DNA of 64,000 bases from Rhodococcus opacus B4 (GCF_000010805.1 NC_012522.1:5022001-5086000), one strand, 5' to 3'. Shown: positions 16,871-26,770, counted from the first letter of the stretch. The notes: generated by a model from the sequence alone, not told the origin. A program made the numbers and translations.

Positions 16871-18330
16871 GTCAATTCCTCCTCTAGCTTTGGTGCGGAA
16901 ACGCTGGCGATCGAGTACAGATCGCCGTTCGGTGCCCGGAAGTTCCCGGTGATCGGGTCGTACGGGACGCTGGTGGTGCCGTCGGGGACAATCGCCTGCG
17001 GGGGCGTCCACGAAGCCGGCGCGACGGTCAGGGGATCGGGAACTTCGGGAGCCGGCCGGCTCGCGATCGGTCCCGTGTCCGGTGCGCCGGTGTCGGTCGA
17101 CGGGGGAGAATACGGTTGTCCGGGCCGTGCCAGCATTTCCGGCCAGGTGGACGGCAGGCCGCCGGGGCAGTTCGCGATCTCGGCGGTGCGCACCGCGGGA
17201 TTCGTCGCGCACGGGATGTTCCGTGCGCCACGTGCGACGCGCGGATCTGCCTGTGGGAGCTTGCAGTAGGAATTTTCCGGAGCCGGAGCCGAGCTGACGT
17301 CGCTCGGGTCGCGGCGCTGCGTTTCCTGGTAACCCTCGGTGCAGGGGAGCGGGTTCGCGGAGTTGCCGAGTTTGACGTCCAGGGCGCCCTGGCCGTACAC
17401 CCGGTCGTCAGTTTGGACTCCGCGGTGCATGTAGTTGATCGACGCGGACACCGCCGGATAGATCACCAGGATCTGGTGTATCCCGGGGATGTTGACCCGT
17501 GCCACCTCACCCACGGTCTGAAGATTCGCCAGCAGCAGCGGAACGGTGGGGCGGACGTCGTCGAGGGTGCCGCTGACCGTGTCGAAGAACTGGGAACCGT
17601 TGTCGAGGACACCGCGAACCTGCGCGTCGCTCATCACCAACTGCTCGGAGAACGAGGACAGATCACGGGAGAAGCTCGCGATGTCGGCGCGGGAGTCGGC
17701 ACCGGCCTCGAGGACGGGTTCGGCGTCGTCGAGCAGTGTTCTGGTGGAACCGATCTTGGCCTGTGCGAGTTCGATCAGCGGGCGCGAGGAGTCGATGAGC
17801 CGCGACAGGGCCGGTCCCGCCCCGTTGAAGGCGGTGTAGGCCTCGTCGACCGTGACCCGGAGATCGTCCTTGGGCAGCTCCGACAGGAGCACGTTCACCT
17901 TGTCGACGACCTCGGAGGCGGGCACCGGGATCTCGGTGTTCTGCTCGGTGATCACGTCACCGTCCTCGAGGAAGGGGCCCTCCGAGGACGCCGGAACGAT
18001 GTCCAGATACTGCTCGCCGATGGCCGAGACGCTGCGCACGAATGCCTGGCTGTTCGCCGGAACAGCGAAGTCCGAATCGAGCTGCAGTTCCGCGGACGCC
18101 CGATCCGGGCGGACGTCGATCGACTTCACGACGCCGACGTCGACGCCGCGATACGTCACCAGGGAGTTCACATAGAGTCCTCCGGCGCGGTCGAACTCCG
18201 CCGTGATCGTGTACATGCCGATCCCGGTGACCCTCTTCAGCCCGAGATAGTTGACCGCAGCGTTGCCGACCGCGAGAACGGCCACCACGCTGAAGACGAT
18301 GAGCTGGAAGCGAACGAGTTTCGATCTCAT
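16846..18330 (-). CDS. mceF: Mce-family protein F
   Basis: A 494-residue subunit of the envelope-spanning Mce channel. It has one N-terminal membrane helix (about 7-30), an MCE beta domain (about 37-115, starting GMYTITAEFDRAGGLYVNSLVTYRGVDVG) and a long helical region to about 310. A proline- and cysteine-containing C-terminal tail follows, as usual for MceF. The extended tail (about 330-494) is low-complexity with several Cys. Start and the mceE stop overlap as TGATG. Six Mce subunits are thought to form a tube carrying lipophilic molecules across the periplasm. Confidence 0.9.
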   Translation of the reverse strand: MRSKLVRFQLIVFSVVAVLAVGNAAVNYLGLKRVTGIGMYTITAEFDRAGGLYVNSLVTYRGVDVGVVKSIDVRPDRASAELQLDSDFAVPANSQAFVRSVSAIGEQYLDIVPASSEGPFLEDGDVITEQNTEIPVPASEVVDKVNVLLSELPKDDLRVTVDEAYTAFNGAGPALSRLIDSSRPLIELAQAKIGSTRTLLDDAEPVLEAGADSRADIASFSRDLSSFSEQLVMSDAQVRGVLDNGSQFFDTVSGTLDDVRPTVPLLLANLQTVGEVARVNIPGIHQILVIYPAVSASINYMHRGVQTDDRVYGQGALDVKLGNSANPLPCTEGYQETQRRDPSDVSSAPAPENSYCKLPQADPRVARGARNIPCATNPAVRTAEIANCPGGLPSTWPEMLARPGQPYSPPSTDTGAPDTGPIASRPAPEVPDPLTVAPASWTPPQAIVPDGTTSVPYDPITGNFRAPNGDLYSIASVSAPKLEEELTWQALLLR

Positions 18331-19469
18331 CAGCGCGGTGCTCCGTTCTTCGGTGCGGACGTTGCGGGCCCGCCGGATGTCGTTGCACCGGTGGGTGCCA
18401 GCAGCGGATTCACCGCTTGGCGAGCCGGGTTCAGTCCCGCCAGCTCGTCGAGGGGGATGCTGCCGAGAACCTTGCCGCCTACCGTCTCGGCGCTGACGTC
18501 GAGCGTGAGGAAGAGATTCATGTAGTCACCCTTGATGGCGCGCTGAGTCGTGGTCACCGGGAACGGGACCGTCGCCGCGATCTTGAGTGCTTCCGGGAGG
18601 TGATCGCCGGCCGCGGTGAGCTGCGAGAGTACCGGCTGGAGAGACCGCAGATTCGCGTCGAGGTCGTCGCGGCTGCTCTCGAGCACCTTCGTGGCGACCT
18701 CGCCGAACCGTCCCACGTCGTTCAGCATGGTCGTGAGTTGCTTCTGCTGCTCGTCCAGGATCTGCATCGCCGGCTGGATCGAGGTGATCCCTCGGTCGAT
18801 CGTCTGATTCTGGCTGGCGAGTTCCGCGCCGAGGCGGTCGAGACCGTCGATCGCGCGGACGATGTCGTCGCGCTGTTGATCGACTCCACCGACGAACTCT
18901 TCGAGGTTGCCGAAGAGGCTGCGCAACGATTCCTCGCGGCCACCCAGAACACGATTGAGTTCGGAGGTCACGGTGCGGATCTGTTGCAAACCACTACCGT
19001 TGAGCACGAGGGCCAGCGCCGAGAGCACCTCCTCGGTGGACGGGTACTGACTGGTGCGGTCGAGGGGGATCACGTCGCCGTCGGCGAGTGCGCCGACCGC
19101 CTCGACACCGGGCGGCACCGTCAGCTCGAGGTACTGGGAGCCGAGCACGCTGGTTTGCGCGAGCTTGGCGCTGACGTTCGCCGGGATCTCGGCCTCGGGA
19201 TCGATTTCGAGTGTCAGTTTGGCGCCCCAGTTGTCACCCGTGATGTGGCTGATGTTCCCCACGATGACGTTGTTGGCCTTCACCGGCGAGTTTCCCACCA
19301 GATTCTGGATGTCCGCCAGTTCGACCGTCACCTCGTGTGCGTCACCTCCGACCACGTTGCCGGGCAGTCCGATCGAATTGATTCCGTCGAATCGGCACCC
19401 GGCCGCCGCGGCCACGACGCCGACGAGCATGGTCGCGGTGAGCGCCGACCTCCGAATTGAGTTCGTCAT
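18330..19469 (-). CDS. mceE: Mce-family lipoprotein E
   Basis: A 379-residue Mce subunit with a lipoprotein signal: after MTNSIRRSALTATMLVG comes the lipobox AAAAGC with Cys25 as the lipidated residue. The MCE domain follows (about 43-125, VTVELADIQNLVGNSPVKAN), then a helical region. The lipid anchor on subunit E is the rule in actinobacterial Mce operons (LprK type) and helps to fix gene order. It overlaps mceD by four bases and mceF by one. Confidence 0.9.
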   Translation of the reverse strand: MTNSIRRSALTATMLVGVVAAAAGCRFDGINSIGLPGNVVGGDAHEVTVELADIQNLVGNSPVKANNVIVGNISHITGDNWGAKLTLEIDPEAEIPANVSAKLAQTSVLGSQYLELTVPPGVEAVGALADGDVIPLDRTSQYPSTEEVLSALALVLNGSGLQQIRTVTSELNRVLGGREESLRSLFGNLEEFVGGVDQQRDDIVRAIDGLDRLGAELASQNQTIDRGITSIQPAMQILDEQQKQLTTMLNDVGRFGEVATKVLESSRDDLDANLRSLQPVLSQLTAAGDHLPEALKIAATVPFPVTTTQRAIKGDYMNLFLTLDVSAETVGGKVLGSIPLDELAGLNPARQAVNPLLAPTGATTSGGPATSAPKNGAPR

Positions 19470-20680
19470 CGTGGTCCCTCCGGAAGAATGAGGTTCTGGA
19501 GACTCGTGGTGATGGAGGAAACGGGATCACTCGGGCCGGGGGATCCCGGAACGCCCGCCGGCGGAGTCGGATTGGCGACCGGTGCCGACGTTGCCTGTTG
19601 CACGGCCGCATTGGCCAGGGGTGCGGCGAAAGCTCCTGCAGCAGTCGCGCATTCATTCGCCGGTGCGTCGACCGTGGTCAAGAGCGCGCAGATGAGCGAG
19701 CGCGGGTCCGGCATCTCGGGCACGGCGAGGGCACCCGTGAGTGAGTTGGCGTCGGGATCGTAGATGTTGTAGAAGTCCGACAGCGCCGTCGGTCCGGCGT
19801 GCAGGATCGACATCAGGGTGTCCTGCCGGTCGACGAGCAACCGGGTGATGGTTTCGAGCTGCCCGGTATTCTCGACCAGTGCCCCACGGTTGTCTTCGAC
19901 GAACTTCGTGACTTCCTGGAACGTGGTCAGCATGCTGCTGAGCAGTGCGTCGAGTTCGGTCCGGTTCGCGTTGAGCAGTCCCGACACGTTGGCCAGTTCA
20001 CCGCTGAACGCCCGGATCTGCTGGTCGCTCGCGGCGAGGGCGGTGGTGAACTTCTGCAGGTTCTCGACGGTGCCGAACAGAGCCTCGCCGCTCGCGTTCA
20101 GTGTGGTGGCGGCGTCCGAGAGGTGGGTGAGGGAATCGTGCAGCGCGCTGCCCGTTCCGTCCAGCGTGTGGGCAGTGCTGCTCACGAAGCGATTGAGGGA
20201 ACCGTCCGGGTGCTCCGGGGTGCGGCCCGCATCCTCGCTGAGCTTGACCACCTGCTTCTTGATCTCGTCGAACTCGACCGGCACGGCGGTCCGGTCGAGG
20301 GGGATCTCGTCACCGTCCGACAGGGTCGGTCCACCCGAGTACGCCGGCGCGAGCTGAATGTAGCGGCCGGTCACCAGGGTCGGGGCGACGACCGCAGCCT
20401 TCGCGTCGGCGGGGACGTCGTACTCGTTGTCGTAGTCGAACTCCACCCGGACGCGTTCGCCGTCCGGTTCGATCGTCGTGATGCGGCCGACCTCGACGCC
20501 GAGAATCATCACCCGGTCTCCGACGTACATGCCGGTGGTGTTCCGGAAGTAGGCCGTGACGTGGTTGACGGAGTGGTTTTCGATCCAGGCGGCCGTCAGC
20601 AACCCGACGAGGGCCACGGCGATCATCACGGCGAACAGCCTTGCCGGCAGTTCCCGTGCCGTGTCGCGTACCGATGCCAT
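19466..20680 (-). CDS. mceD: Mce-family protein D
   Basis: A 404-residue Mce subunit: N-terminal membrane helix (about 14-33), MCE domain (about 38-115, TAYFRNTTGMYVGDRVMILGVEVG), a helical middle with many short heptad-like stretches, and a proline/alanine-rich tail ending NLILPEGPR. It overlaps its neighbours by one to four bases. The helical part is thought to form the central barrel or tunnel that shields the lipophilic cargo. Confidence 0.9.
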   Translation of the reverse strand: MASVRDTARELPARLFAVMIAVALVGLLTAAWIENHSVNHVTAYFRNTTGMYVGDRVMILGVEVGRITTIEPDGERVRVEFDYDNEYDVPADAKAAVVAPTLVTGRYIQLAPAYSGGPTLSDGDEIPLDRTAVPVEFDEIKKQVVKLSEDAGRTPEHPDGSLNRFVSSTAHTLDGTGSALHDSLTHLSDAATTLNASGEALFGTVENLQKFTTALAASDQQIRAFSGELANVSGLLNANRTELDALLSSMLTTFQEVTKFVEDNRGALVENTGQLETITRLLVDRQDTLMSILHAGPTALSDFYNIYDPDANSLTGALAVPEMPDPRSLICALLTTVDAPANECATAAGAFAAPLANAAVQQATSAPVANPTPPAGVPGSPGPSDPVSSITTSLQNLILPEGPR

Positions 20681-21681
20681 CAGCGCGGCCCCCCGAAACT
20701 TCCCGGAAGCTGCCCGGACAGATTGGCCGGGACGATGTTGTGCAGCAGCACCCCGAAGAACGGTCCGCTGCCCACCGCCTCACCGACCTGCCTCGCGAAC
20801 CGTTCGAGGCCGGTGAGCGATGCGTTGATGTTGTCGTAATTGCTGTTCAATGTGGCCACCAGAGTCTTCATCTGATCGAGAGTGGGTCCGAGTGTTGCCG
20901 CGTTGTCGCGGGACAGCCCGGTGAGCGCGTCGGCCACCTGACGGGACTGCACGAGGACGCGATGGATGGTGTCCGCCCGGTTGTTCAGCGCGGCGAAGAG
21001 CGACTGGCCTTGGCCGAACAGCGCGGAGACCTGGCCGTCTCGATCCGCGAGGATCTTGGACACGTCGGCCGCACCCGCGAGCAACCGACGCAGTTCCTCG
21101 TCCCGGCTCGATACCGTCTCGGACAGGCGGGACAGGCCGTCGAGAGAGGACCGCAGGTCCGGCGGAAGCTCGTCTTCGACCGAAGAGACCTGCTCGAGTG
21201 CGCCGGACAGGTTGACGGTGTCGGTCTCGGACACCTTGTCGGTGACTTCCTCGAGCGCCCGCGTGATGTCGTATCCCGAGCTGGTCTGTGCCAGGGGGAT
21301 GGTCGCGTTGTCGGCGAGTTCGCCGTGACGCCCGGGAGTGATCTCCACGTACCGCCGACCGAGAGCAGTTTCGACCTTGATCGCTGCCGTCGTGTCGTCA
21401 CCGAGCCCGACCGCGCCACTGTCCACGTCGAACTCGACGTCGACCTTTCCACCGCTGATCGAAAGCTCCTTCACCTCACCGACTTTCACGCCGGCGATTT
21501 GCGTCGTGTCACCGACGGCGAGGCCACTGGCGTCAGCGAACTCGGCATGGTAGGTGGTAGCCCCGCTGATACCGGGGATGGACTTGAAGTTGAGCGCAAG
21601 GAACAGGACCCCGATCAGGACCGCTGTTCCGATCAGGCCCATGCGGAACGCATCCCGCTCGAGGAAGGATTTCTGAGCCAT
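20680..21681 (-). CDS. mceC: Mce-family protein C
   Basis: A 333-residue Mce subunit with a membrane helix (about 13-32, MGLIGTAVLIGVLFLALNF), the MCE domain (about 40-115) and a helical C-terminal region. The ATG at 21681 overlaps the mceB stop (TGATG) and has AAAGG eight bases upstream; a GTG at 21690 would add three residues but is badly spaced. The short C-terminus without a long proline tail is typical of B and C subunits. Confidence 0.9.
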   Translation of the reverse strand: MAQKSFLERDAFRMGLIGTAVLIGVLFLALNFKSIPGISGATTYHAEFADASGLAVGDTTQIAGVKVGEVKELSISGGKVDVEFDVDSGAVGLGDDTTAAIKVETALGRRYVEITPGRHGELADNATIPLAQTSSGYDITRALEEVTDKVSETDTVNLSGALEQVSSVEDELPPDLRSSLDGLSRLSETVSSRDEELRRLLAGAADVSKILADRDGQVSALFGQGQSLFAALNNRADTIHRVLVQSRQVADALTGLSRDNAATLGPTLDQMKTLVATLNSNYDNINASLTGLERFARQVGEAVGSGPFFGVLLHNIVPANLSGQLPGSFGGPR

Positions 21682-22688
21682 CACTGGCACCTTTCTGCGG
21701 GGGCCTTGAACATCGGTGTGACGCCGCCGGGACCGGGCCCGGACGCGTACTTGATCGCGAGACCGCAGACGAAGAAGTTCACGAAACTGCCGTAGCCCGC
21801 GACGCGGCTGATGAGGCGGTAGTTCTCGGGAAGCGTGGAGAGCACCATGTTCAGGGTGTCGGTGTTGGCGTTGAGGTTGCCCGCGAGATCACCCAATGCG
21901 ACGACGTCCTGCGCGATCGCCGGCCGGTTCTGGTCGAGCACACTCGAGAGACTGTCGGTGACGCGGTCGATGTTCACCAGGGAGTTGGTGATCAGATCAC
22001 GATCGCCGTCTAGGCCCGCGACCAGCCGCTGAAGCTGATCGATGAGCGTCGAGAACTGGTCACCGCGATCGTTCACGGTCCCGACGACTGTGTTGAAGTT
22101 GCTCACCACCTGGCCGATCGCCTGATCCCGGTCGGCCAGCGTGTTGCTCAGGGACCCGATCTGACTCACCAGACGCCCGATGCTTGCTTCCTGGCCGTTG
22201 AGTACCTCGATCAGGGAAGCGGACAGTTGATTGGTCTGGTCCGGGTCGAGCCCCTGCAGGAGAGGCCGGAACCCGTTGACCACCTGGTCGAGGTCGAGTG
22301 CCGGGGTGGTCTGCTGGAGTGGAATCGGGCCGTCGAGTGCACCGATGGCACCCGGTCCGTTCGACAACTCCACGTAACGGTCACCGATCAGGTTCTTGTA
22401 CTTGATCCGCGCCGTGGTCCCCTCCGTCAGCGGGCGCTCGGTGGACAGGGAGAACGACACCACCGCGGTGCCGTCCGCGGCCAACTCCACCCCTTTCACC
22501 TTGCCCATCGGGACACCACCGACCTTGACGTCCTCGCCGTTGCCCAGGCCGGACGCGTTCGCGAAGACGGCCTGATACGTGTTGGTGCTACCGAAGCGCA
22601 TGTTCCCCACCACCGTCGCCACACCGAATCCCGTCAACGAGGTGACCAGGACGAAGATCAGCAACTTGATTCCGGGTGCCTTCGTCAT
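21681..22688 (-). CDS. mceB: Mce-family protein B
   Basis: A 335-residue Mce subunit: membrane helix at about 7-29 (IKLLIFVLVTSLTGFGVATVVG), MCE domain (about 34-115, NTYQAVFANASGLGNGEDVKVGGVPMG), helical segment and a C-terminal end with two Cys (FVCGLAIKY and ERCQ). Its start overlaps the mceA stop by one base, showing tight coupling along the operon. Confidence 0.9.
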   Translation of the reverse strand: MTKAPGIKLLIFVLVTSLTGFGVATVVGNMRFGSTNTYQAVFANASGLGNGEDVKVGGVPMGKVKGVELAADGTAVVSFSLSTERPLTEGTTARIKYKNLIGDRYVELSNGPGAIGALDGPIPLQQTTPALDLDQVVNGFRPLLQGLDPDQTNQLSASLIEVLNGQEASIGRLVSQIGSLSNTLADRDQAIGQVVSNFNTVVGTVNDRGDQFSTLIDQLQRLVAGLDGDRDLITNSLVNIDRVTDSLSSVLDQNRPAIAQDVVALGDLAGNLNANTDTLNMVLSTLPENYRLISRVAGYGSFVNFFVCGLAIKYASGPGPGGVTPMFKAPAERCQ

Positions 22689-23851
22689 CAGCGCCCACCC
22701 CCGAACATGAACTGTGCGAACGGGTTACCGATCAGGTCGTCGACACCGCGCGCGGGCTGGTATACCTTGCTGCCGTCGTCGAAATCGGTGTGCCCGGGTG
22801 CCTGCGCGGGGTCGTAGCACCGGGGTGCGCCGTCCGCACCGTTCTTCGGCGCGTTCTCCGGGTACGTGTACGGCGGATCGCCCATCAACAGGGTGCCGAG
22901 GATGTTCAACCCGGCCTGGTCACTACCGCCGACGGTGCGCTCGAGATATTTGTTGGTCTGGTCCATGCTCGCGAGGAAGCACGGATACATCGGTGCATTC
23001 TGCGCGAGCAGTGCCGTCGTCGGTTCCAGCGCATCCAACGACTTCTCCAACGGGTCGCCGGAGGCCTCGAAGAAACTCCGTCCGCTGTTGCCGAAACCGC
23101 TGAAACTGAGCAGGAAAGCGCTCAACTGCTGCTCCCGATCGGTCACCGTGTCACCGGTCGTGCTGACATGGTCGACGGTCCGAAGGAGGTCCGGAGCGGC
23201 GTCGGCGAGGACGTCGGAGACCTCCGCGCCCTTGACCAAATCGCGCTGCAATGTGGGAAGGCTGCCGTTGAACTCCGACAGGTAGGTGTCGAGCTCGACC
23301 ATCATGTCGCCGAGTTGGTCGCCGCGGCCCTGCAGCGACGTGGACAACGCACTCAACGTCGCGTTGACCTTCTGCGGTTCCACGGTGCGCAGTACCGTCA
23401 CCAGCGAGTCGAGGAGGTCGTTCACCTCGGTGGCCACGCCGGTGCCCCGAACCACCGAGCCCGCCGACACAGTGGTCGCCGACGGATGCTCCGGCTGCAC
23501 GAGGGTGACGAACTTGCGGCCGAACAACGTGGTCGGATCGATCACGGCAGTGATGTTCTCCGGTATCGCCGACGTCCGGCTCTCGTCGATGTCCATGGTG
23601 ATCTGGGCTTGGTCGTCCACCAGTTGCACCTTCGAGACCCGGCCGACGACGACGTCTCTCATCTTGATGTCGGATCCGGGTTCGAGCATGAGACCCGACC
23701 GCGCCGAATACAACGTCACCGGGACCGTCGAGGCGAACGATCCGCGGTAGACGCCGACGGATACCGCCGTCGCGATCGCGAACAGCGTCAACAGGCACAC
23801 ACCCAGGAGCACATACGCCAGGCGGCTTCGCTCTTCGATATGGCCACCCAT
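22688..23851 (-). CDS. mceA: Mce-family protein A
   Basis: A 387-residue first Mce subunit. Membrane helix at about 12-36 (YVLLGVCLLTLFAIATAVSVGVY), MCE domain (about 43-120, PVTLYSARSGLMLEPGSDIKMRDVVVG), then a helical part and a glycine/proline-containing tail. It begins two bases after yrbEB ends. The operon is not obviously mce1-, 2-, 3- or 4-type by eye; assignment needs a phylogeny. Flanking catabolic genes argue for import of the island's substrate. Confidence 0.9.
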   Translation of the reverse strand: MGGHIEERSRLAYVLLGVCLLTLFAIATAVSVGVYRGSFASTVPVTLYSARSGLMLEPGSDIKMRDVVVGRVSKVQLVDDQAQITMDIDESRTSAIPENITAVIDPTTLFGRKFVTLVQPEHPSATTVSAGSVVRGTGVATEVNDLLDSLVTVLRTVEPQKVNATLSALSTSLQGRGDQLGDMMVELDTYLSEFNGSLPTLQRDLVKGAEVSDVLADAAPDLLRTVDHVSTTGDTVTDREQQLSAFLLSFSGFGNSGRSFFEASGDPLEKSLDALEPTTALLAQNAPMYPCFLASMDQTNKYLERTVGGSDQAGLNILGTLLMGDPPYTYPENAPKNGADGAPRCYDPAQAPGHTDFDDGSKVYQPARGVDDLIGNPFAQFMFGGGR

Positions 23852-23852
23852 G

Positions 23853-24722
23853 TCAGCCCGCCACTTTCACGGCGCCGGCGGAGCCACCGTAGACGGCGAT
23901 TCCGACGAGCAGGTCGATGACCATGATCGCGATCAAGGAGGTGCGCACGGCCCGTCCGACCGCGACGCCGACTCCCGCCGGCCCGCCCTTCGCGTTGTAA
24001 CCGTGGTAGCAGTGCACACACATCACCACCACCGACATCGCGAGGACCTTCACCATCGACCACGCGACGTCGCTGGGCACGAGGAAGACGTTGAAGTAGT
24101 GCTGGTACGTTCCGCTCGCTTCGCCGAGGTACTCGGTGACGAGCTGGGTGGCGACGTATCCGACGAACAACGCCACGGCGTACAGCGGAATCACCGCGAT
24201 GATCCCGGCGGTCACCCGGGTCGTCACCAGGTAGGGGAGCGACGGAATCGACATGGTCTCCATGGCATCGATCTCCTCGCTCACGCGCATCGCGCCGAGT
24301 TGCGCGGTGAAACCCGCACCGACCGTCGCCGTCAGCGCAATACCCGCGATGACCGGAATGGCCTCCCGGGTATTGAAGAACGCCGAGATGAATCCGGACA
24401 GCGCACCGATCCCGATGCGCCCCATCGAGGTAGCACCCTGCTGGCCCACTTCGTATCCGACCGCGGTGGTGAGCAGGGAGATGACGACGAGCGTTCCCCC
24501 GATGACCGCGAGGGCGCCGGTGCCCATGCTGACCTCGGCGAGCAGCCGGATCGTTTCCTTCCGGTAGCGCCGGAAGGTGCGAGGAATCGCGGTGACAGCA
24601 TGAGTATAGAAATGGAGCTGTCGCCCCATCTCCTCCATGTGGCCGATCGGTGCGTCGACCACGCGGAGCGCGACCGTGGCAACCCTGGGTCTCGCGCCGG
24701 TGGCCCGAGTAGCTTTCGACAC
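23853..24722 (-). CDS. yrbEB: YrbE/MlaE-family Mce permease B
   Basis: A 289-residue inner-membrane permease with about five or six membrane helices. The conserved MlaE stretch SEEIDAMETMSIPSLPYLVTTRV, which couples to the ATPase, is present at about 150-172, and the end HGYNAKGGPAGVG is shared with yrbEA. It starts with GTG behind GGGAG. The two YrbE proteins form the membrane pore below the Mce tube and bind the ATPase encoded at 14.7 kb. Confidence 0.9.
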   Translation of the reverse strand: MSKATRATGARPRVATVALRVVDAPIGHMEEMGRQLHFYTHAVTAIPRTFRRYRKETIRLLAEVSMGTGALAVIGGTLVVISLLTTAVGYEVGQQGATSMGRIGIGALSGFISAFFNTREAIPVIAGIALTATVGAGFTAQLGAMRVSEEIDAMETMSIPSLPYLVTTRVTAGIIAVIPLYAVALFVGYVATQLVTEYLGEASGTYQHYFNVFLVPSDVAWSMVKVLAMSVVVMCVHCYHGYNAKGGPAGVGVAVGRAVRTSLIAIMVIDLLVGIAVYGGSAGAVKVAG

Positions 24723-24770
24723 AGAATTCTCCCGTTGACAGCCGTCTTCGCGGCTAGAGGTGGAGCGCTG

Positions 24771-25565
24771 TCAGTGCAGCGCGAGAGTCGTGATAACCGA
24801 GTTGGCGAGGAAGAGAAGCAGAAAGCTGAACACGACGGTCTGGTTCACTGCGTCTCCGACGCCCTTGGGTCCGCCCTTCGCGTTGAGTCCCAAGTGGCAT
24901 GCGACGAGTCCTGCGAGCATCCCGAACACCGCCGCCTTCACCTCGCTGACGAGGAAGTCGGGCAGTCCGGTGAGGATCGAGATCGCCGTGACGTACTGGC
25001 CCGGCGACGCGCCCTGCATGTAGACGGTGGCGATGTAACCGCCGACCAGGCCCACGGCGGACACGAGGCCGTTGAGGAACATCCCGATGAGTGTGGACGC
25101 CAGCACCCTCGGCACACAGAGACGTTGAATCGGATCGATCCCCAGTACCTTCATGGCGTCGATCTCCTCACGAATCGTCCGTGAACCCAGGTCGGCGCAG
25201 ATCGCGGTCGAGCCGGCACCTGCCACGACGAGAACCGTGACAACCGGGCCGATTTCCCGAATGATCGCAACGCCGGCGCCGGCGCCACTGAGGTCGACCG
25301 CGCCGATCTCGGCCAGCAGGATGTTGATCTGATAGACGAACATCATGCAAAAGGGAATCGCCATCAGCAGCGCCGGCATGATCGAGACGCCCGCGATGAA
25401 CCACGCCTGCTGAACGAACTCGCGAGCGTGGAAGGGGCGCTTGAACATGCATCGGACCGTCTCCATCGACGTCGCGTAGAACGCGCCGACGGCTGTCGGC
25501 GCGACCTGGACGGCCTTCCGGGCAGCACTCGCCTTCGGCGGGCGTGCTTTCAGATCTACAGACAT
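24771..25565 (-). CDS. yrbEA: YrbE/MlaE-family Mce permease A
   Basis: A 264-residue inner-membrane permease of the MlaE fold. The coupling segment REEIDAMKVLGIDPIQRLCVPRVLA and the C-terminal GLNAKGGPKGVGDAVNQ motif mark the family. Start 25565 is preceded by GAAAGG. It is the first Mce gene of the operon and follows the alcohol dehydrogenase by 55 bases with no terminator between, so both are probably on one transcript. Confidence 0.9.
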   Translation of the reverse strand: MSVDLKARPPKASAARKAVQVAPTAVGAFYATSMETVRCMFKRPFHAREFVQQAWFIAGVSIMPALLMAIPFCMMFVYQINILLAEIGAVDLSGAGAGVAIIREIGPVVTVLVVAGAGSTAICADLGSRTIREEIDAMKVLGIDPIQRLCVPRVLASTLIGMFLNGLVSAVGLVGGYIATVYMQGASPGQYVTAISILTGLPDFLVSEVKAAVFGMLAGLVACHLGLNAKGGPKGVGDAVNQTVVFSFLLLFLANSVITTLALH

Positions 25566-25620
25566 CGAACAGCCTTTCTCACTGTTTCCGGAGCATCCGA
25601 CGGGCAGACAGGGTTGGTCA

Positions 25621-26724
25621 TCACTCGTGGACGAGGACGACCTTCACCGCCTCACCTCGATGCTGCACGGCCACAGCCTCGTTGATCTGGGAGAACGGCA
25701 TCGTCGTGATCAACTTGTCGAACGGGAACTTGCCCTGACGGTGGAGATCGAGAAGGTGAGGAATGAACGTGTCGGGGTCGGCATCTCCCTCGACGATCCC
25801 GCGAATCGTGTGACCGAACAGCTGCGTCGACATCATGCCCACCGGAATTGTGGTGGCCGGGTCGGCGGGGACCCCGATGAGGCCGAGTGCCCCGCGGACA
25901 CCCAGCGACTGCAGGATCTGGTCGAGGACGGGTAGGAGAGCCGTCGTGTCGACGGCGTAGTCGACGCCATCGGGGACGATAGCCCGGATCTGCTCGGAGA
26001 GAACTCCGTCCACGGGATCGACAGCGTGGGTCGCTCCGAGGGAGAGTGCGAGCTCGCGCCGCGACTCGTGAGGTTCGACGACGATGATCGTGCCGACCTC
26101 GCGGACCACGGCAGCGAGCACAGCCGCCAGGCCGACCGAACCGGCTCCGGCGACGACCAGTGACGATCCCGGAGCGACGTCGAGCGAATTCAACACCGCG
26201 CCGGCACCGGTCTGGATTCCACAGCCGAGCGGACCGACGAGTGCGAGAGGGGCGTCGTCCGCGACCTTCACGACATTGCGCTCGTGAGCGATGGCATGTG
26301 TCGCGAGGGAGGACTGGCCGAAGAAGTTGCCGCCGAGCGTGGTGTCTCCCGAGGTGAGTGCCGAACTGCCGTCCGGGCGCACGCCCCCGAAGTTGAATGC
26401 CATGAAATTGTGGCAGTAGGCAGGCTCGCCCTTCCCGCAGTGGGCGCACTGGCCACAACTGTTGAAGCTGATGGCGACCTTGTCGCCCTCGGCAACCTTG
26501 GTGACCCCCGATCCGACTCTCACGACCGTGCCGCTGCCTTCGTGGCCGACGACGCCCGGGAGGGGGAACGGGAGATGCCCCTCCTTGACGGCCAGGTCGG
26601 TGTGGCAGAGACCGACGCCGGCGATCTCGACGAGGACTTCGTGTTCCGCGGGTTCGCTCAGAGACACGGTCTCGATGGCGAAGTCTCCCGAGACTTCGTT
26701 GATTACGGCGGCGCTGATCTGCAC
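25621..26724 (-). CDS. zinc-dependent alcohol dehydrogenase (aryl/geraniol/perillyl type)
   Basis: A 367-residue NAD-dependent alcohol dehydrogenase of the class that oxidises benzylic or allylic primary alcohols. Catalytic zinc ligands Cys40-His41 and His62-Glu63 and a third Cys near 170 (GCGIQTGAG) are present. The structural zinc site CGQCAHCGKGEPAYC is at about 90-104, and the Rossmann motif is GAGSVGLA. The GTG at 26724 has AGGAG upstream. It is the first gene of the Mce operon. Together with the aldehyde dehydrogenase at the operon's end it would convert a hydroxymethyl group made by the CYP108-like P450 to an acid. Confidence 0.88.
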   Translation of the reverse strand: MQISAAVINEVSGDFAIETVSLSEPAEHEVLVEIAGVGLCHTDLAVKEGHLPFPLPGVVGHEGSGTVVRVGSGVTKVAEGDKVAISFNSCGQCAHCGKGEPAYCHNFMAFNFGGVRPDGSSALTSGDTTLGGNFFGQSSLATHAIAHERNVVKVADDAPLALVGPLGCGIQTGAGAVLNSLDVAPGSSLVVAGAGSVGLAAVLAAVVREVGTIIVVEPHESRRELALSLGATHAVDPVDGVLSEQIRAIVPDGVDYAVDTTALLPVLDQILQSLGVRGALGLIGVPADPATTIPVGMMSTQLFGHTIRGIVEGDADPDTFIPHLLDLHRQGKFPFDKLITTMPFSQINEAVAVQHRGEAVKVVLVHE

Positions 26725-26770
26725 GATTGCTCCTAGATTTAGGTTGTTTCGGCGTTCACCCGCAGGCGGG

